This document shows, one piece after another, positions 1 to 6,111 of a stretch of 8,375 bases of DNA. The stretch comes from Brevundimonas sp. UBA5936 (GTDB lineage Bacteria > Pseudomonadota > Alphaproteobacteria > Caulobacterales > Caulobacteraceae): positions 1 through 8,375 of the forward strand of contig DJDA01000047.1 in NCBI GenBank assembly GCA_002430835.1, read 5' to 3'. Below the pieces are notes generated by a model. It saw only the letters and a program-made list of their open reading frames with translations. It was not told the origin of the DNA and searched no databases. Within the stretch, counting starts at the first letter, position 1. Each line of letters begins with the position of its first letter. The position numbers and the translations under genes are program-made.

Positions 1-2
1 CC

Positions 3-155
3 CGCCTGGTCCAGCGCTGCATCGCCGTCAGCCCGGCGACCCGCCCGCCCTGCCACGCCTCCAACCCCTGCGACCTGATCCAGGGCGAGATCGACCGTTC
101 CTGCGCGATGTGGGCCCGTGACGGCGAAACCCCGCCGAAAGAATGCAAGGGCTGA
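3..155 (+). CDS. C-terminal end of a cysteine-rich, probably exported protein (5' partial)
   Basis: An open frame enters from the left edge and ends at TGA 153-155, giving 50 visible residues. It starts RLVQRCIAVSPATRPPC and ends PPKECKG. Five cysteines (visible residues 6, 17, 23, 34 and 48) in so short a stretch suggest disulfides and therefore an exported protein. That is inference, because the N-terminus and any signal peptide lie outside the window. I do not recognise a named family, though short Cys-rich tails of this style feel familiar from Caulobacterales hypothetical proteins. The gene converges on pnp. The reading frame looks real: codons are GC-rich at third positions and the stop falls just before a repeat element. 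Function unknown. Confidence 0.6.
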   Translation, partial: RLVQRCIAVSPATRPPCHASNPCDLIQGEIDRSCAMWARDGETPPKECKG

Positions 156-157
156 TC

Positions 158-313
158 TTCTCCCTCCCCTTCATGGGGAGGGTAGTCGAAGCGAAGCGGA
201 GACCGGGTGGGGAGGGCTTGGCGACCCTAGCCCAGCGTCTGAATAGCCTCGTCGTCCCCACCCGGCTTCGGCCTGACGGCCTCAGCCACCCTCCCCATGA
301 AGGGGAGGGAGAA
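158..313. repeat. Paired-palindrome intergenic repeat (REP/BIME-like), type 1
   Basis: The outer arms 158-183 and 288-313 are perfect 26-bp inverted copies of each other. Each arm is itself a hairpin: CCCTCCCC, five-base loop, GGGGAGGG at 162-182, mirrored at 289-309. A second, inner perfect inverted pair of 11 bp lies at 203-213 and 255-265 (CCGGGTGGGGA and its complement). The whole thus forms a long interrupted palindrome with an asymmetric centre of about 40 bp. It sits between two convergent genes. I see no transposase and no clear target-site duplication. The architecture matches bacterial interspersed mosaic elements (paired REP units). Whether it recurs in the genome cannot be seen from one window. 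Confidence 0.75.
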
Positions 314-359
314 GGACGCGCTCAAACAGCGCGCGACCGCGTCGCGAGCGATAGCGCAC

Positions 360-390
360 AAAAAAGACCCCGCCGTTTCCAGCGGGGCCT
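360..390 (-). terminator. Intrinsic terminator of pnp
   Basis: On the minus strand, about 30 nt after the pnp stop, GGCCCCGC (389-382) pairs with GCGGGGTC (373-366). This makes an 8-bp stem with one G-U pair and an 8-nt loop. It is followed at once by six T residues (365-360). This is a textbook rho-independent terminator and would end the minus-strand transcript before the repeat element. Confidence 0.85.
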
Positions 391-417
391 TCTTCAGTTC
401 AGCGATGACGCTGAGGC

Positions 418-2646
418 TTAGTCGCGACGGCGACGGCCGCGGTCGCCGCCGTTGCGGTCGCCCTTGGGACGGCCGCCGGTGTCTTCCGACAGCGGGGCTT
501 CACCGCGTTCAGCGCGCTCGGCGTTGATCTTGTCGGTGATGTCCTCACCGGTTTCCTGATCGACGACCTTCATCGACAGCTTGGTCTTGCCGCGATCATC
601 GAAGCCCAGGAACTTGACCTTGACCTCTTGGCCTTCCGACAGGACGTCGGCCGGGTTGGCGACGCGCTCCAGAGCGATCTGGGACACGTGGACCAGACCG
701 TCCTTGGCGCCGAAGAAGTTCACGAAGGCGCCGAAGTCGACGACCTTCACGACCTTGCCGGTGTAGATCGTGCCGACTTCCGGCTCCGAGGCGATCGATT
801 GGATCCAGGCCTTGGCGGCTTCGATCTTTTCCTGCTCATTTGCGGCGATCTTGATGGTGCCGTCGTCGCCGATGTCGATCTTGGCGCCGGTCTTTTCCAC
901 GATTTCGCGGATGACCTTGCCGCCCGAACCGATCACTTCACGGATCTTGTCGACCGCGATCTTGATGGATTCGATCTTCGGCGCGAACTCACCCAGCTCG
1001 GCGCGGGGAGCCTCCATCGCCTTCGACATTTCGTCGAGGATGTGCAGACGACCGGCCGAAGCCTGCGTCAGGGCCTGCTGCATGATCTCCTTGGTGATGC
1101 CGGCGACCTTGATGTCCATCTGAAGGCTGGTGATGCCTTCCGAGGTGCCCGCGACCTTGAAGTCCATGTCGCCCAGGTGATCTTCGTCGCCCAGGATGTC
1201 CGACAGGATGGCGAACTCGCCCGACGGCTCCAGGATCAGGCCCATGGCGATGCCCGAGACCGGACGGACCAGCGGCACGCCGGCGTCCATCAGAGCCAGC
1301 GACGAACCGCAGACCGTGGCCATCGAGGACGAGCCGTTGGACTCGGTGATCTCCGACACCAGACGGATGGTGTAGGGGAAGTCTTCCTTCGACGGCAGCA
1401 TCGGGCGGATGGCGCGCCAGGCCAGCTTGCCGTGACCGATTTCGCGACGGCCCGGCGAGCCCATGCGACCCGCTTCACCGACCGAATAGGGCGGGAAGTT
1501 GTAGTGCAGCAGGAAGGACTCTTTGTAGGTGCCCGTCAGGCTGTCGATGTACTGCTCGTCCTCGCCGGTGCCGAGCGTGGCGACGACCAGGGCCTGGGTT
1601 TCGCCGCGCGTGAACAGCGACGAACCGTGGGTGCGCGGCAGGACGCCGACTTCCGAGACGATGGCGCGGACCTTGTCCAGGGCGCGGCCGTCGACGCGGT
1701 GGCTGTTCTCGATGATGTCGCGACGCAGGACATCGGCTTCGCATTCCTTGAACGCCGCCGAGAACTTCGACGAATCGACGCCCTCGGGGTTTTCGTCGGT
1801 CTTCACCAGGGCGGCGGCGGCGGTTTTCTTGGCCGCGTCGACGCCCGAGCGGCGCTCGTACTTGCCCGGATGGGCGTAGGCGGCCTTAATGTCTTCGCCG
1901 ACCAGCTTCTTGATCGAGGCGACGACGTCCGAGTGGTCTTCGGCCTGGAAGTCGAACGGCTCCTTGGCGGCGTGCTCGGCCAGTTCGATGATGGCGTCGA
2001 TCACCGGCTGCATGCCGGCGTGCGCGAACATCAGGGCCTTCAGCATGGTGTCTTCCGAAAGCTCCTTGGCTTCGGATTCGACCATCATGATGGCGTCCTG
2101 CGTACCGGCGACAACCAGGTCCAGGGCGCTTTCGCCCATCTGGTCGATGGCCGGGTTCAGCACCAGCTCGCCGTCGATCATGCCGACGCGCGCGGCGCCG
2201 ATCGGACCCATGAAGGGCACGCCCGAGAGGGTCAGGGCGGCCGAGGCGGCGACCATGCCCAGGATGTCGGGATCGTTCTCAAGGTCGTGCTGCAGCACGG
2301 TGACGATGACCTGGGTCTCGTTCTTGAAGCCCTTGACGAACAGGGGGCGGATCGGGCGGTCGATCAGACGGGAGACCAGCGTCTCCTTCTCGGTCGGACG
2401 GCCTTCACGCTTGAAGTAGCCGCCCGGGATCTTGCCGGCGGCGAACGTCTTCTCTTGGTAGTTGACGGTCAGCGGAAAGAAATCCAGGCCCGGCTTGGGC
2501 TGGCGGCCATAGACGACGGTGGCCAGAACCACGGTCTCGCCGTAGGTCGCCAGCACGGCGCCGTCAGCCTGACGGGCGATGCGGCCGGTTTCCAGCGTCA
2601 GCGGGCGTCCGGCCCACTCGATCGTCTTGCGTTTGATGTCGAACAT
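418..2646 (-). CDS. pnp: Polyribonucleotide nucleotidyltransferase (PNPase)
   Basis: PNPase degrades RNA 3' to 5' by phosphorolysis, releasing nucleoside diphosphates. It works as a cytoplasmic trimer, often in the RNA degradosome. The 742-residue product shows the complete family layout: a first RNase PH domain (about 13-144), an all-alpha linker (about 147-230), a second, catalytic RNase PH domain (about 325-540), a KH domain with GSGGK at 573-577 and an S1 domain (about 623-693). The catalytic acids and lysine are present in DEDHLGDMDFKVAG as D489, D495 and K497, corresponding to E. coli D486, D492 and K494. After S1 comes a polar tail ending in an Arg/Gly-rich run (GDRGRRRRD). The ATG at 2646-2644 gives the standard N-terminus; a purine-rich GAAAGAAG precedes it, so the ribosome binding site is modest. 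The gene is last in the cluster, 257 nt after rpsO. That long spacer contains stable stems and may carry the family's known autoregulation. Confidence 0.98.
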   Translation of the reverse strand: MFDIKRKTIEWAGRPLTLETGRIARQADGAVLATYGETVVLATVVYGRQPKPGLDFFPLTVNYQEKTFAAGKIPGGYFKREGRPTEKETLVSRLIDRPIRPLFVKGFKNETQVIVTVLQHDLENDPDILGMVAASAALTLSGVPFMGPIGAARVGMIDGELVLNPAIDQMGESALDLVVAGTQDAIMMVESEAKELSEDTMLKALMFAHAGMQPVIDAIIELAEHAAKEPFDFQAEDHSDVVASIKKLVGEDIKAAYAHPGKYERRSGVDAAKKTAAAALVKTDENPEGVDSSKFSAAFKECEADVLRRDIIENSHRVDGRALDKVRAIVSEVGVLPRTHGSSLFTRGETQALVVATLGTGEDEQYIDSLTGTYKESFLLHYNFPPYSVGEAGRMGSPGRREIGHGKLAWRAIRPMLPSKEDFPYTIRLVSEITESNGSSSMATVCGSSLALMDAGVPLVRPVSGIAMGLILEPSGEFAILSDILGDEDHLGDMDFKVAGTSEGITSLQMDIKVAGITKEIMQQALTQASAGRLHILDEMSKAMEAPRAELGEFAPKIESIKIAVDKIREVIGSGGKVIREIVEKTGAKIDIGDDGTIKIAANEQEKIEAAKAWIQSIASEPEVGTIYTGKVVKVVDFGAFVNFFGAKDGLVHVSQIALERVANPADVLSEGQEVKVKFLGFDDRGKTKLSMKVVDQETGEDITDKINAERAERGEAPLSEDTGGRPKGDRNGGDRGRRRRD

Positions 2647-2732
2647 TATTCTTCTTTCGTCTCCCGCGGGCGTATTCCCGTCGGGGGTGTGCGGAGCGGC
2701 AGGCCGTTCAGTCCTGCGGTCCCCATTAGCCA

Positions 2733-2750
2733 GGCCGCGTCATCGCGGCC
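2733..2750 (-). promoter_or_regulatory. Perfect stem-loop in the presumed pnp mRNA leader
   Basis: GGCCGCG (2733-2739) and CGCGGCC (2744-2750) form a perfect 7-bp, all-GC stem closing a four-base loop (ATGA on the minus strand). It lies about 86 nt upstream of the pnp start codon. In E. coli the pnp leader forms a stem that RNase III cuts and PNPase then uses to repress its own translation. The position here is suggestive, but the sequence is not demonstrably related. A smaller 4-bp stem (2667-2680) sits closer to the ribosome binding site. Function is inference. Confidence 0.45.
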
Positions 2751-2841
2751 GGACGGGTGATTGAGGACCGGATTTCAGGCCCTCGCGTCGGTTGCGCCGG
2801 TAAGACCCGCGGCGCACGGGAAAGCGTAGTCTAGGAGCGGA

Positions 2842-2873
2842 ACGAGGCGCGGACGTGTCCGCCCGCGCCTCGT
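2842..2873 (-). promoter_or_regulatory. Strong GC-rich hairpin just downstream of rpsO
   Basis: Arms ACGAGGCGCGG (2842-2852) and CCGCGCCTCGT (2863-2873) are perfectly complementary over 11 bp with a 10-base loop. The hairpin starts about 30 nt after the rpsO stop. On the minus strand the 3' flank reads TTCCGCTCCTAG with no T-tract, so a full intrinsic terminator is not supported. It could be a leaky attenuator, a 3'-end stabiliser after RNA processing, or an RNase III target like the one between rpsO and pnp in E. coli. Confidence 0.55.
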
Positions 2874-2903
2874 GGAATTATCCGATCCGCAACCGGGCGC
2901 GCC

Positions 2904-3173
2904 TTAGCGACGCAGGCCCAGCTTGGCGATCAGCGCCTGATAGCGGGCGCTGTCGGTCTTGTTCAGGTGGTCCAGAAGGCGACGACGCTGCGAAACCTGC
3001 TTCAGCAGGCCACGACGCGAGTGGTTGTCCTTCTTGTGGGTCTTGAAGTGCTCGGTCAGGTTGGCGATGCGTTCCGTCAGGATCGCGACCTGCACTTCAG
3101 CCGAACCGGTGTCGCCCGTCGAGCGAGCGTTGTCGGCGATGACTTCAGCTTTACGTTCAGCCGTAATCGACAT
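2904..3173 (-). CDS. rpsO: 30S ribosomal protein S15
   Basis: S15 is a primary 16S rRNA binder that helps nucleate the central (platform) domain of the 30S subunit. The 89-residue product has the family's usual length and all-helical character. The conserved RNA-contact block is intact: H42 and D49 in HFKTHKKDNHSRRGLL, followed by QRRRLLDHL, and the protein ends in basic KLGLRR. The ATG at 3173-3171 is set by a good Shine-Dalgarno, AAAGGA (around 3185-3180), about seven bases upstream. It lies 90 nt after truB and 257 nt before pnp, the classic truB-rpsO-pnp order. S15 represses its own translation in several bacteria through unrelated leader structures; whether it does here is open. Confidence 0.98.
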   Translation of the reverse strand: MSITAERKAEVIADNARSTGDTGSAEVQVAILTERIANLTEHFKTHKKDNHSRRGLLKQVSQRRRLLDHLNKTDSARYQALIAKLGLRR

Positions 3174-3263
3174 CGAGAGTCCTTTCTTGCCCTATCGCTC
3201 GCCTCGCGGAGGCTCGCTGTTTGAGGGCGTTGGGTGTCCCGTCGGCAAACTGGAAAGTTTGCG
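3174..3263 (-). promoter_or_regulatory. truB-rpsO spacer / rpsO leader with stem-loop
   Basis: This 90-nt spacer begins right after the truB stop with a perfect 7-bp stem, GCAAACT / AGTTTGC (3245-3262), closed by a four-base loop (TTCC on the minus strand). No T-tract follows, so it is not a convincing terminator. A smaller GCCTC-CGC-GAGGC hairpin lies nearer rpsO, followed by the AAAGGA ribosome binding site. Such a leader could hold an S15-responsive element, a processing site or a weak attenuator. I could not identify a confident promoter. Regulatory function is inferred from location only. Confidence 0.35.
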
Positions 3264-4196
3264 TCAGGGGAGGTTGAAAACACGGTCGGGCTCAAGCCGA
3301 CCGGCCCTGAGATTGCCGAGCGCGACCAGGGTTCCGCCCTCGAAGACCGAAACCAGCCGCGAACCGGCGGTGAGCCGGGCCTTGAGCGTTTCAATCTGTC
3401 GGGGGAGCAGAACGATCGGCCGTCCCTGCCTCAGAGAGAGGGCGTCCTGATCCGTCACGGCCAACTCCGGGATGTCGTCCAGAGCGGTCGAAACGGGCAG
3501 CAAGCCCTCAAAGGCGGCGCCCTTATGCGCCAACTCTTCCAGAAAATCCAGCGTTACGGCGTTGTCGACCGAGAAGGGCCCCACGCGCTCGCGCCGCAGG
3601 TCCGACACATGGCCCTCGGCGCCCAGCATGATCGCCAGGTCGCGCGCCAGCGATCGGACATAGACGCCCTTGCCCGTCCGCATCGTGATCTCGACGTGAT
3701 CGGCGTCGGGCGCGGCCGTCACCGCCGCCTCATGAATGGTCACGCGGCGCGACTGCAGCTCGACCTCGACCCCCGCCCGCGCCAGATCATAGGCGCGCTC
3801 GCCATTGACCCGTATGGCCGAAAAGGCGGGCGGCGTCTGGTCGATCTCGCCGACGAAGGACGGCAGGGCCGCCGTCACCGCCTCGACCGAAGGCCGCACA
3901 TCGGAACGGGCGATGATCTCGCCTTCGCGGTCGATGCTGTCGGTCGAAATGCCCCAGTGGATGGTGAAGCGATAGACCTTCTGCGCCTCCATCATGAAGG
4001 GCACCGTCTTGGTCGCCTCGCCCAGCGCAATAGGCAGGATGCCCGAGGCCAGCGGGTCCAGCGTCCCCGCATGCCCCGCCTTCTGGGCGTTGAACAGACG
4101 GCGGATCTTCGTCACCGCCTCGGTCGAACCCATCTCGTAGGGCTTGTCCAGGCACACCCAGCCGTTGACGAGATCGCCCTTCTTGCGTCGCGCCAT
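3264..4196 (-). CDS. truB: tRNA pseudouridine(55) synthase TruB
   Basis: TruB isomerises U55 in the T-loop of tRNAs to pseudouridine and also acts as a tRNA folding chaperone. The 310-residue product carries the catalytic motif GTLDPLASG at 44-52, with the nucleophilic aspartate at D47. It also has the downstream family blocks YDLARAG and GKGVYVRSLARDLAIMLG, and a C-terminal region with QGRPIVL typical of the PUA-like/TruB C-terminal domain. I chose the ATG at 4196-4194 because MARRKKGDLVNGWVCLDKP is a normal TruB N-terminus. The start lies four bases after the rbfA stop (TGA, 4 nt, ATG), which implies translational coupling; no strong Shine-Dalgarno is seen. An in-frame extension to 4256 exists but would overlap rbfA and adds a non-conserved stretch. 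Confidence 0.97.
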   Translation of the reverse strand: MARRKKGDLVNGWVCLDKPYEMGSTEAVTKIRRLFNAQKAGHAGTLDPLASGILPIALGEATKTVPFMMEAQKVYRFTIHWGISTDSIDREGEIIARSDVRPSVEAVTAALPSFVGEIDQTPPAFSAIRVNGERAYDLARAGVEVELQSRRVTIHEAAVTAAPDADHVEITMRTGKGVYVRSLARDLAIMLGAEGHVSDLRRERVGPFSVDNAVTLDFLEELAHKGAAFEGLLPVSTALDDIPELAVTDQDALSLRQGRPIVLLPRQIETLKARLTAGSRLVSVFEGGTLVALGNLRAGRLEPDRVFNLP

Positions 4197-4200
4197 GGGA

Positions 4201-4653
4201 TCAGTCTTCGTCTTGGTCGTCAGCGTGTTCGATGTCGGCGCGCACGCGCGGATCATTGAACAGACGGTCCATGTGGCTGGCCGTGTCGAAGCTCTCGTCG
4301 TGGCGGAACTTCAGGTCGGGCGTGAACTTCATGTCGATGCGGCGGCCCAGCTGGCCGCGCAGGAATTTGGCGTGTTCATTCAGCGCCTTGATGATGGCGC
4401 TCTCCTGCCCGGCCGTTTCGGCCGCCTCGACGCCGGCGCCCAACGGCTCGACGAAACAGGTGGCGTGGCGCAGGTCCGGGCTCATCCGCACCTCGGTCAC
4501 GGTGACGGAGACGCCGACCAGGGCCTCGTCGTGGATCTCATGCTCGCGCATGACGTCGACCAGGGCGTGGCGGATCAGTTCGCCGGCGCGCAGCTGACGC
4601 TGCGACGGCCCCAGCGGGCCGCTGGCGTTGCGGGTGTGTTGCTTGCGGGCCAT
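4201..4653 (-). CDS. rbfA: Ribosome-binding factor A
   Basis: RbfA is a small KH-like-fold protein that binds immature 30S subunits and supports 16S rRNA 5'-end maturation, notably in the cold. The 150-residue product has the family core (about 16-125): QLRAGELIRHALVDVM, then VTVTEVRMSPDLRHATCFVEPLG, then LNEHAKFLRGQLGRRIDMKFTPDLKF. It ends in an acidic tail (ADDQDED) like those of other alphaproteobacterial members. The ATG at 4653-4651 has an excellent Shine-Dalgarno, AGGAGGA (4667-4661), seven bases upstream. It is followed by truB after 4 nt. It is normally next to infB, but here it is separated from it by three other genes. Confidence 0.97.
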   Translation of the reverse strand: MARKQHTRNASGPLGPSQRQLRAGELIRHALVDVMREHEIHDEALVGVSVTVTEVRMSPDLRHATCFVEPLGAGVEAAETAGQESAIIKALNEHAKFLRGQLGRRIDMKFTPDLKFRHDESFDTASHMDRLFNDPRVRADIEHADDQDED

Positions 4654-4719
4654 CGTGGGCTCCTCCTGCTCGCGCCGCCGGGGATCGGACGCCGGCTCTG
4701 AAACGCGAAGGGGCGGGGT

Positions 4720-5424
4720 CTAGTCGCCTGCGTCGTTCAAGTCCAGTTCCGCCGCACTCTGTTCCGCCTGCCGGGCCGCCCGCATCACCGCGCCCGAGGT
4801 CAGGCTGCGGGCCATCGGCATGGACAGGCCGCCCGCGTTCAGCACCTCGGCCGTCCAGTGGTTGCACAGATGCCCGACCCAGAAGGTCTCGCCGCTGGCG
4901 TAGAAGACGGCGTCGTCGCCGTCTCTCTGCGCCGAAACCACGGCCTGCCCGCCCTCGTCCAGCCGCAGCGACGCCGCCACCCGCGCGCGCAGGGCGGCGA
5001 AGCCTTGAGGCGACAGGCGCAACGTCGCCCTCTCCGCCTCGGAAAACAGCGCCGGATCGGTCGGATCGGGGTCCAGCATGACCACGGACGGATTGCCGCC
5101 GGGCTTGAAGAAGGCCCGCGCCCCGTCGGGCAGGCGGCCGCTGATCGCCCCCTGTTCGACATAGAAGACGGAGTCGCCCCAGCCGATCCGCACCCAATCG
5201 CCCGGCGGCAGGGCCCGCACCGCCCGCGCCAGGGCGTCGTCGCCCGTCGCCAGCGCCGCGCGCGGCACGGCTAGGTCGGTGTGAAAGCCGTTGTCGAGCA
5301 GATGGACGACGATCGCCGTCTCCGACGATGCGGCGGGAAGCAGCGCAGGATCGCCCGGCCGCTGCGCCGTCCATACCCCGGCCAGCAGGCCGATCAGGAC
5401 AGCGAGGCTCCAGCGGATCAGCAC
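4720..5424 (-). CDS. DUF2459 / TIGR02117-type membrane-anchored protein of unknown function
   Basis: The 234-residue product starts with a hydrophobic segment (about 5-18, WSLAVLIGLLAG) preceded by one arginine. It is likely a signal anchor or uncleaved signal peptide placing the rest in the periplasm. Recognisable family blocks are NGFHTDLAVP (H48), GWGDSVFYVEQG (81-92) and CNHWTAEVLNAGGL (C187, H189), which match my memory of DUF2459 proteins. The conserved His and Cys would fit a papain/NlpC-like hydrolase fold, but that is speculation and no activity is known to me. The start is GTG 5424-5422, with GGAG ten bases upstream, just after the stop of the preceding gene. The frame stays open further upstream but would run through that gene. 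It lies 14 nt after its upstream neighbour and 66 nt before rbfA. Confidence 0.8.
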   Translation of the reverse strand: MLIRWSLAVLIGLLAGVWTAQRPGDPALLPAASSETAIVVHLLDNGFHTDLAVPRAALATGDDALARAVRALPPGDWVRIGWGDSVFYVEQGAISGRLPDGARAFFKPGGNPSVVMLDPDPTDPALFSEAERATLRLSPQGFAALRARVAASLRLDEGGQAVVSAQRDGDDAVFYASGETFWVGHLCNHWTAEVLNAGGLSMPMARSLTSGAVMRAARQAEQSAAELDLNDAGD

Positions 5425-5438
5425 CTCCGCGCCGCTCC

Positions 5439-5969
5439 CTAGTTGGTCCCGAAGGCGGCGGGGACGTCGCGCGCGGGCGAGGATCCCTGCATCGTCGCCC
5501 ACTCGCCGCGATAGTCGTAGTTCAGGGTGACGCAGTGGCGGAACTGGCCGTCGGCCCAGCGCCCGACCGTCTCGATCGTCAGGGGATGGCCGGCGCGTAC
5601 CCGTCCGACGACGATGAAGGCCTGGTCCGAGCCGGGGCACAGGGCGCGCGACAGGGCGCGGCCGTCGCCGTCGGTCGTGATGCTGTAGACCCCGCCGTCC
5701 GCCGCCCCCTGCGGCAGGACGCGGCGCACCTGATCGGGCCCGCCGCGCTCGAACCGCGCCGACCCGCGCGAGGTCGAGGAGAACAGGTTCCTGACCGAAG
5801 TGGCGCCGAACCAGCCGCGCTCTACCTCCAGCGTCACCCCGCGCGTCAGGGCCTGGGTGGCGCGGTCGCGCGCGTCGAAGGACAGGAACCGGGTGTCGGC
5901 CAGCGCCGGCGTCGCCAGGGCGCCGAGACTGGCGACGATCAGGAGCAGAGACAGGCTAGGACGAGGCAT
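5439..5969 (-). CDS. Secreted/periplasmic protein of unknown function
   Basis: The 176-residue product begins MPRPSLSLLLIVASLGALA and continues TPALA-DTRF. This is a clear Sec signal peptide with probable cleavage after ALA (residues 22-24). The mature part has two cysteines, C111 (ALCPGSD) and C146 (FRHCVTLNYDY), which could form a disulfide, and otherwise looks like a small beta-rich domain. I do not recognise a family. I chose ATG 5969-5967 because it puts the signal peptide at the N-terminus; an in-frame ATG at 6023 would add 18 residues and bury it. No good Shine-Dalgarno precedes the chosen start, so translation may be near-leaderless. The stop is 14 nt before the DUF2459 gene, so the two are very likely co-transcribed. 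Confidence 0.7.
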   Translation of the reverse strand: MPRPSLSLLLIVASLGALATPALADTRFLSFDARDRATQALTRGVTLEVERGWFGATSVRNLFSSTSRGSARFERGGPDQVRRVLPQGAADGGVYSITTDGDGRALSRALCPGSDQAFIVVGRVRAGHPLTIETVGRWADGQFRHCVTLNYDYRGEWATMQGSSPARDVPAAFGTN

Positions 5970-5979
5970 GGCGGCCCAT

Positions 5980-6004
5980 TCATTAGCGCCCCCCGACGCG
6001 TCAA
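5980..6004 (-). promoter_or_regulatory. Candidate sigma-70-type promoter for the secreted-protein/rbfA gene group
   Basis: On the minus strand, TTGACGC (6004-5998) is followed after 10 nt by GCTAATGA (5987-5980). The first part matches the Caulobacter housekeeping -35 consensus (TTGACGS) exactly. The second matches only the GCTA half of the -10 consensus. A start site at the usual distance would leave a leader of only a few bases before ATG 5969, which would agree with the missing Shine-Dalgarno. The evidence is motif-level only. Confidence 0.35.
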
Positions 6005-6111
6005 GGCCGAACCCTAAAGCCAAGCGCGCTACAGATGAAGCCCATCGAGTGGAAAGACGACGGTCGATCCGTCATGATGACGCCCCCTCCCCCGCTGCAT
6101 GATCCAAGACC

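Noticed and set aside
158..313. Type 1 palindrome as a MITE or insertion-sequence remnant
   Set aside because: No target-site duplication or transposase fragment is visible. Self-folding arms fit REP/BIME-like elements better, though copy number is needed to decide.
628..2760. A 710-codon open frame antisense to pnp, running past the pnp start
   Set aside because: It mirrors pnp codon periodicity in GC-rich DNA. The product is rich in D, G, H, R, Q and L with no recognisable domain, while pnp is complete and canonical on the other strand.
4197..4256. A 20-codon upstream extension of truB
   Set aside because: It would overlap the rbfA C-terminus and add non-conserved residues; the start 4 nt after the rbfA stop gives the normal TruB N-terminus.
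3234..4259. A 341-codon open frame antisense to truB
   Set aside because: Same GC-bias shadow effect: a low-complexity basic product with no ribosome binding site or family motif.
4538..5374. A 278-codon minus-strand frame overlapping rbfA and the DUF2459 gene
   Set aside because: Its translation is an Arg/Gly/Ala-rich shadow, whereas the overlapping frames encode recognisable RbfA and DUF2459 motifs.
5425..5640. Upstream extension of the DUF2459 gene to an ATG at 5640
   Set aside because: It would place 72 Arg/Pro-rich residues before the membrane anchor and run through the upstream gene. GTG 5424 has a ribosome binding site and puts the hydrophobic segment at the N-terminus.
5328..6017. 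A 229-codon plus-strand frame antisense to the secreted-protein gene
   Set aside because: No signal or domain; its composition is typical of an antisense shadow, and the minus-strand frame has a clear signal peptide.
6035..6099. A short plus-strand peptide MKPIEWKDDGRS, vaguely like the start of MtnA (methylthioribose-1-phosphate isomerase)
   Set aside because: The resemblance covers about ten residues only, the frame then becomes a shadow of the methyltransferase, and no further MtnA motif follows.
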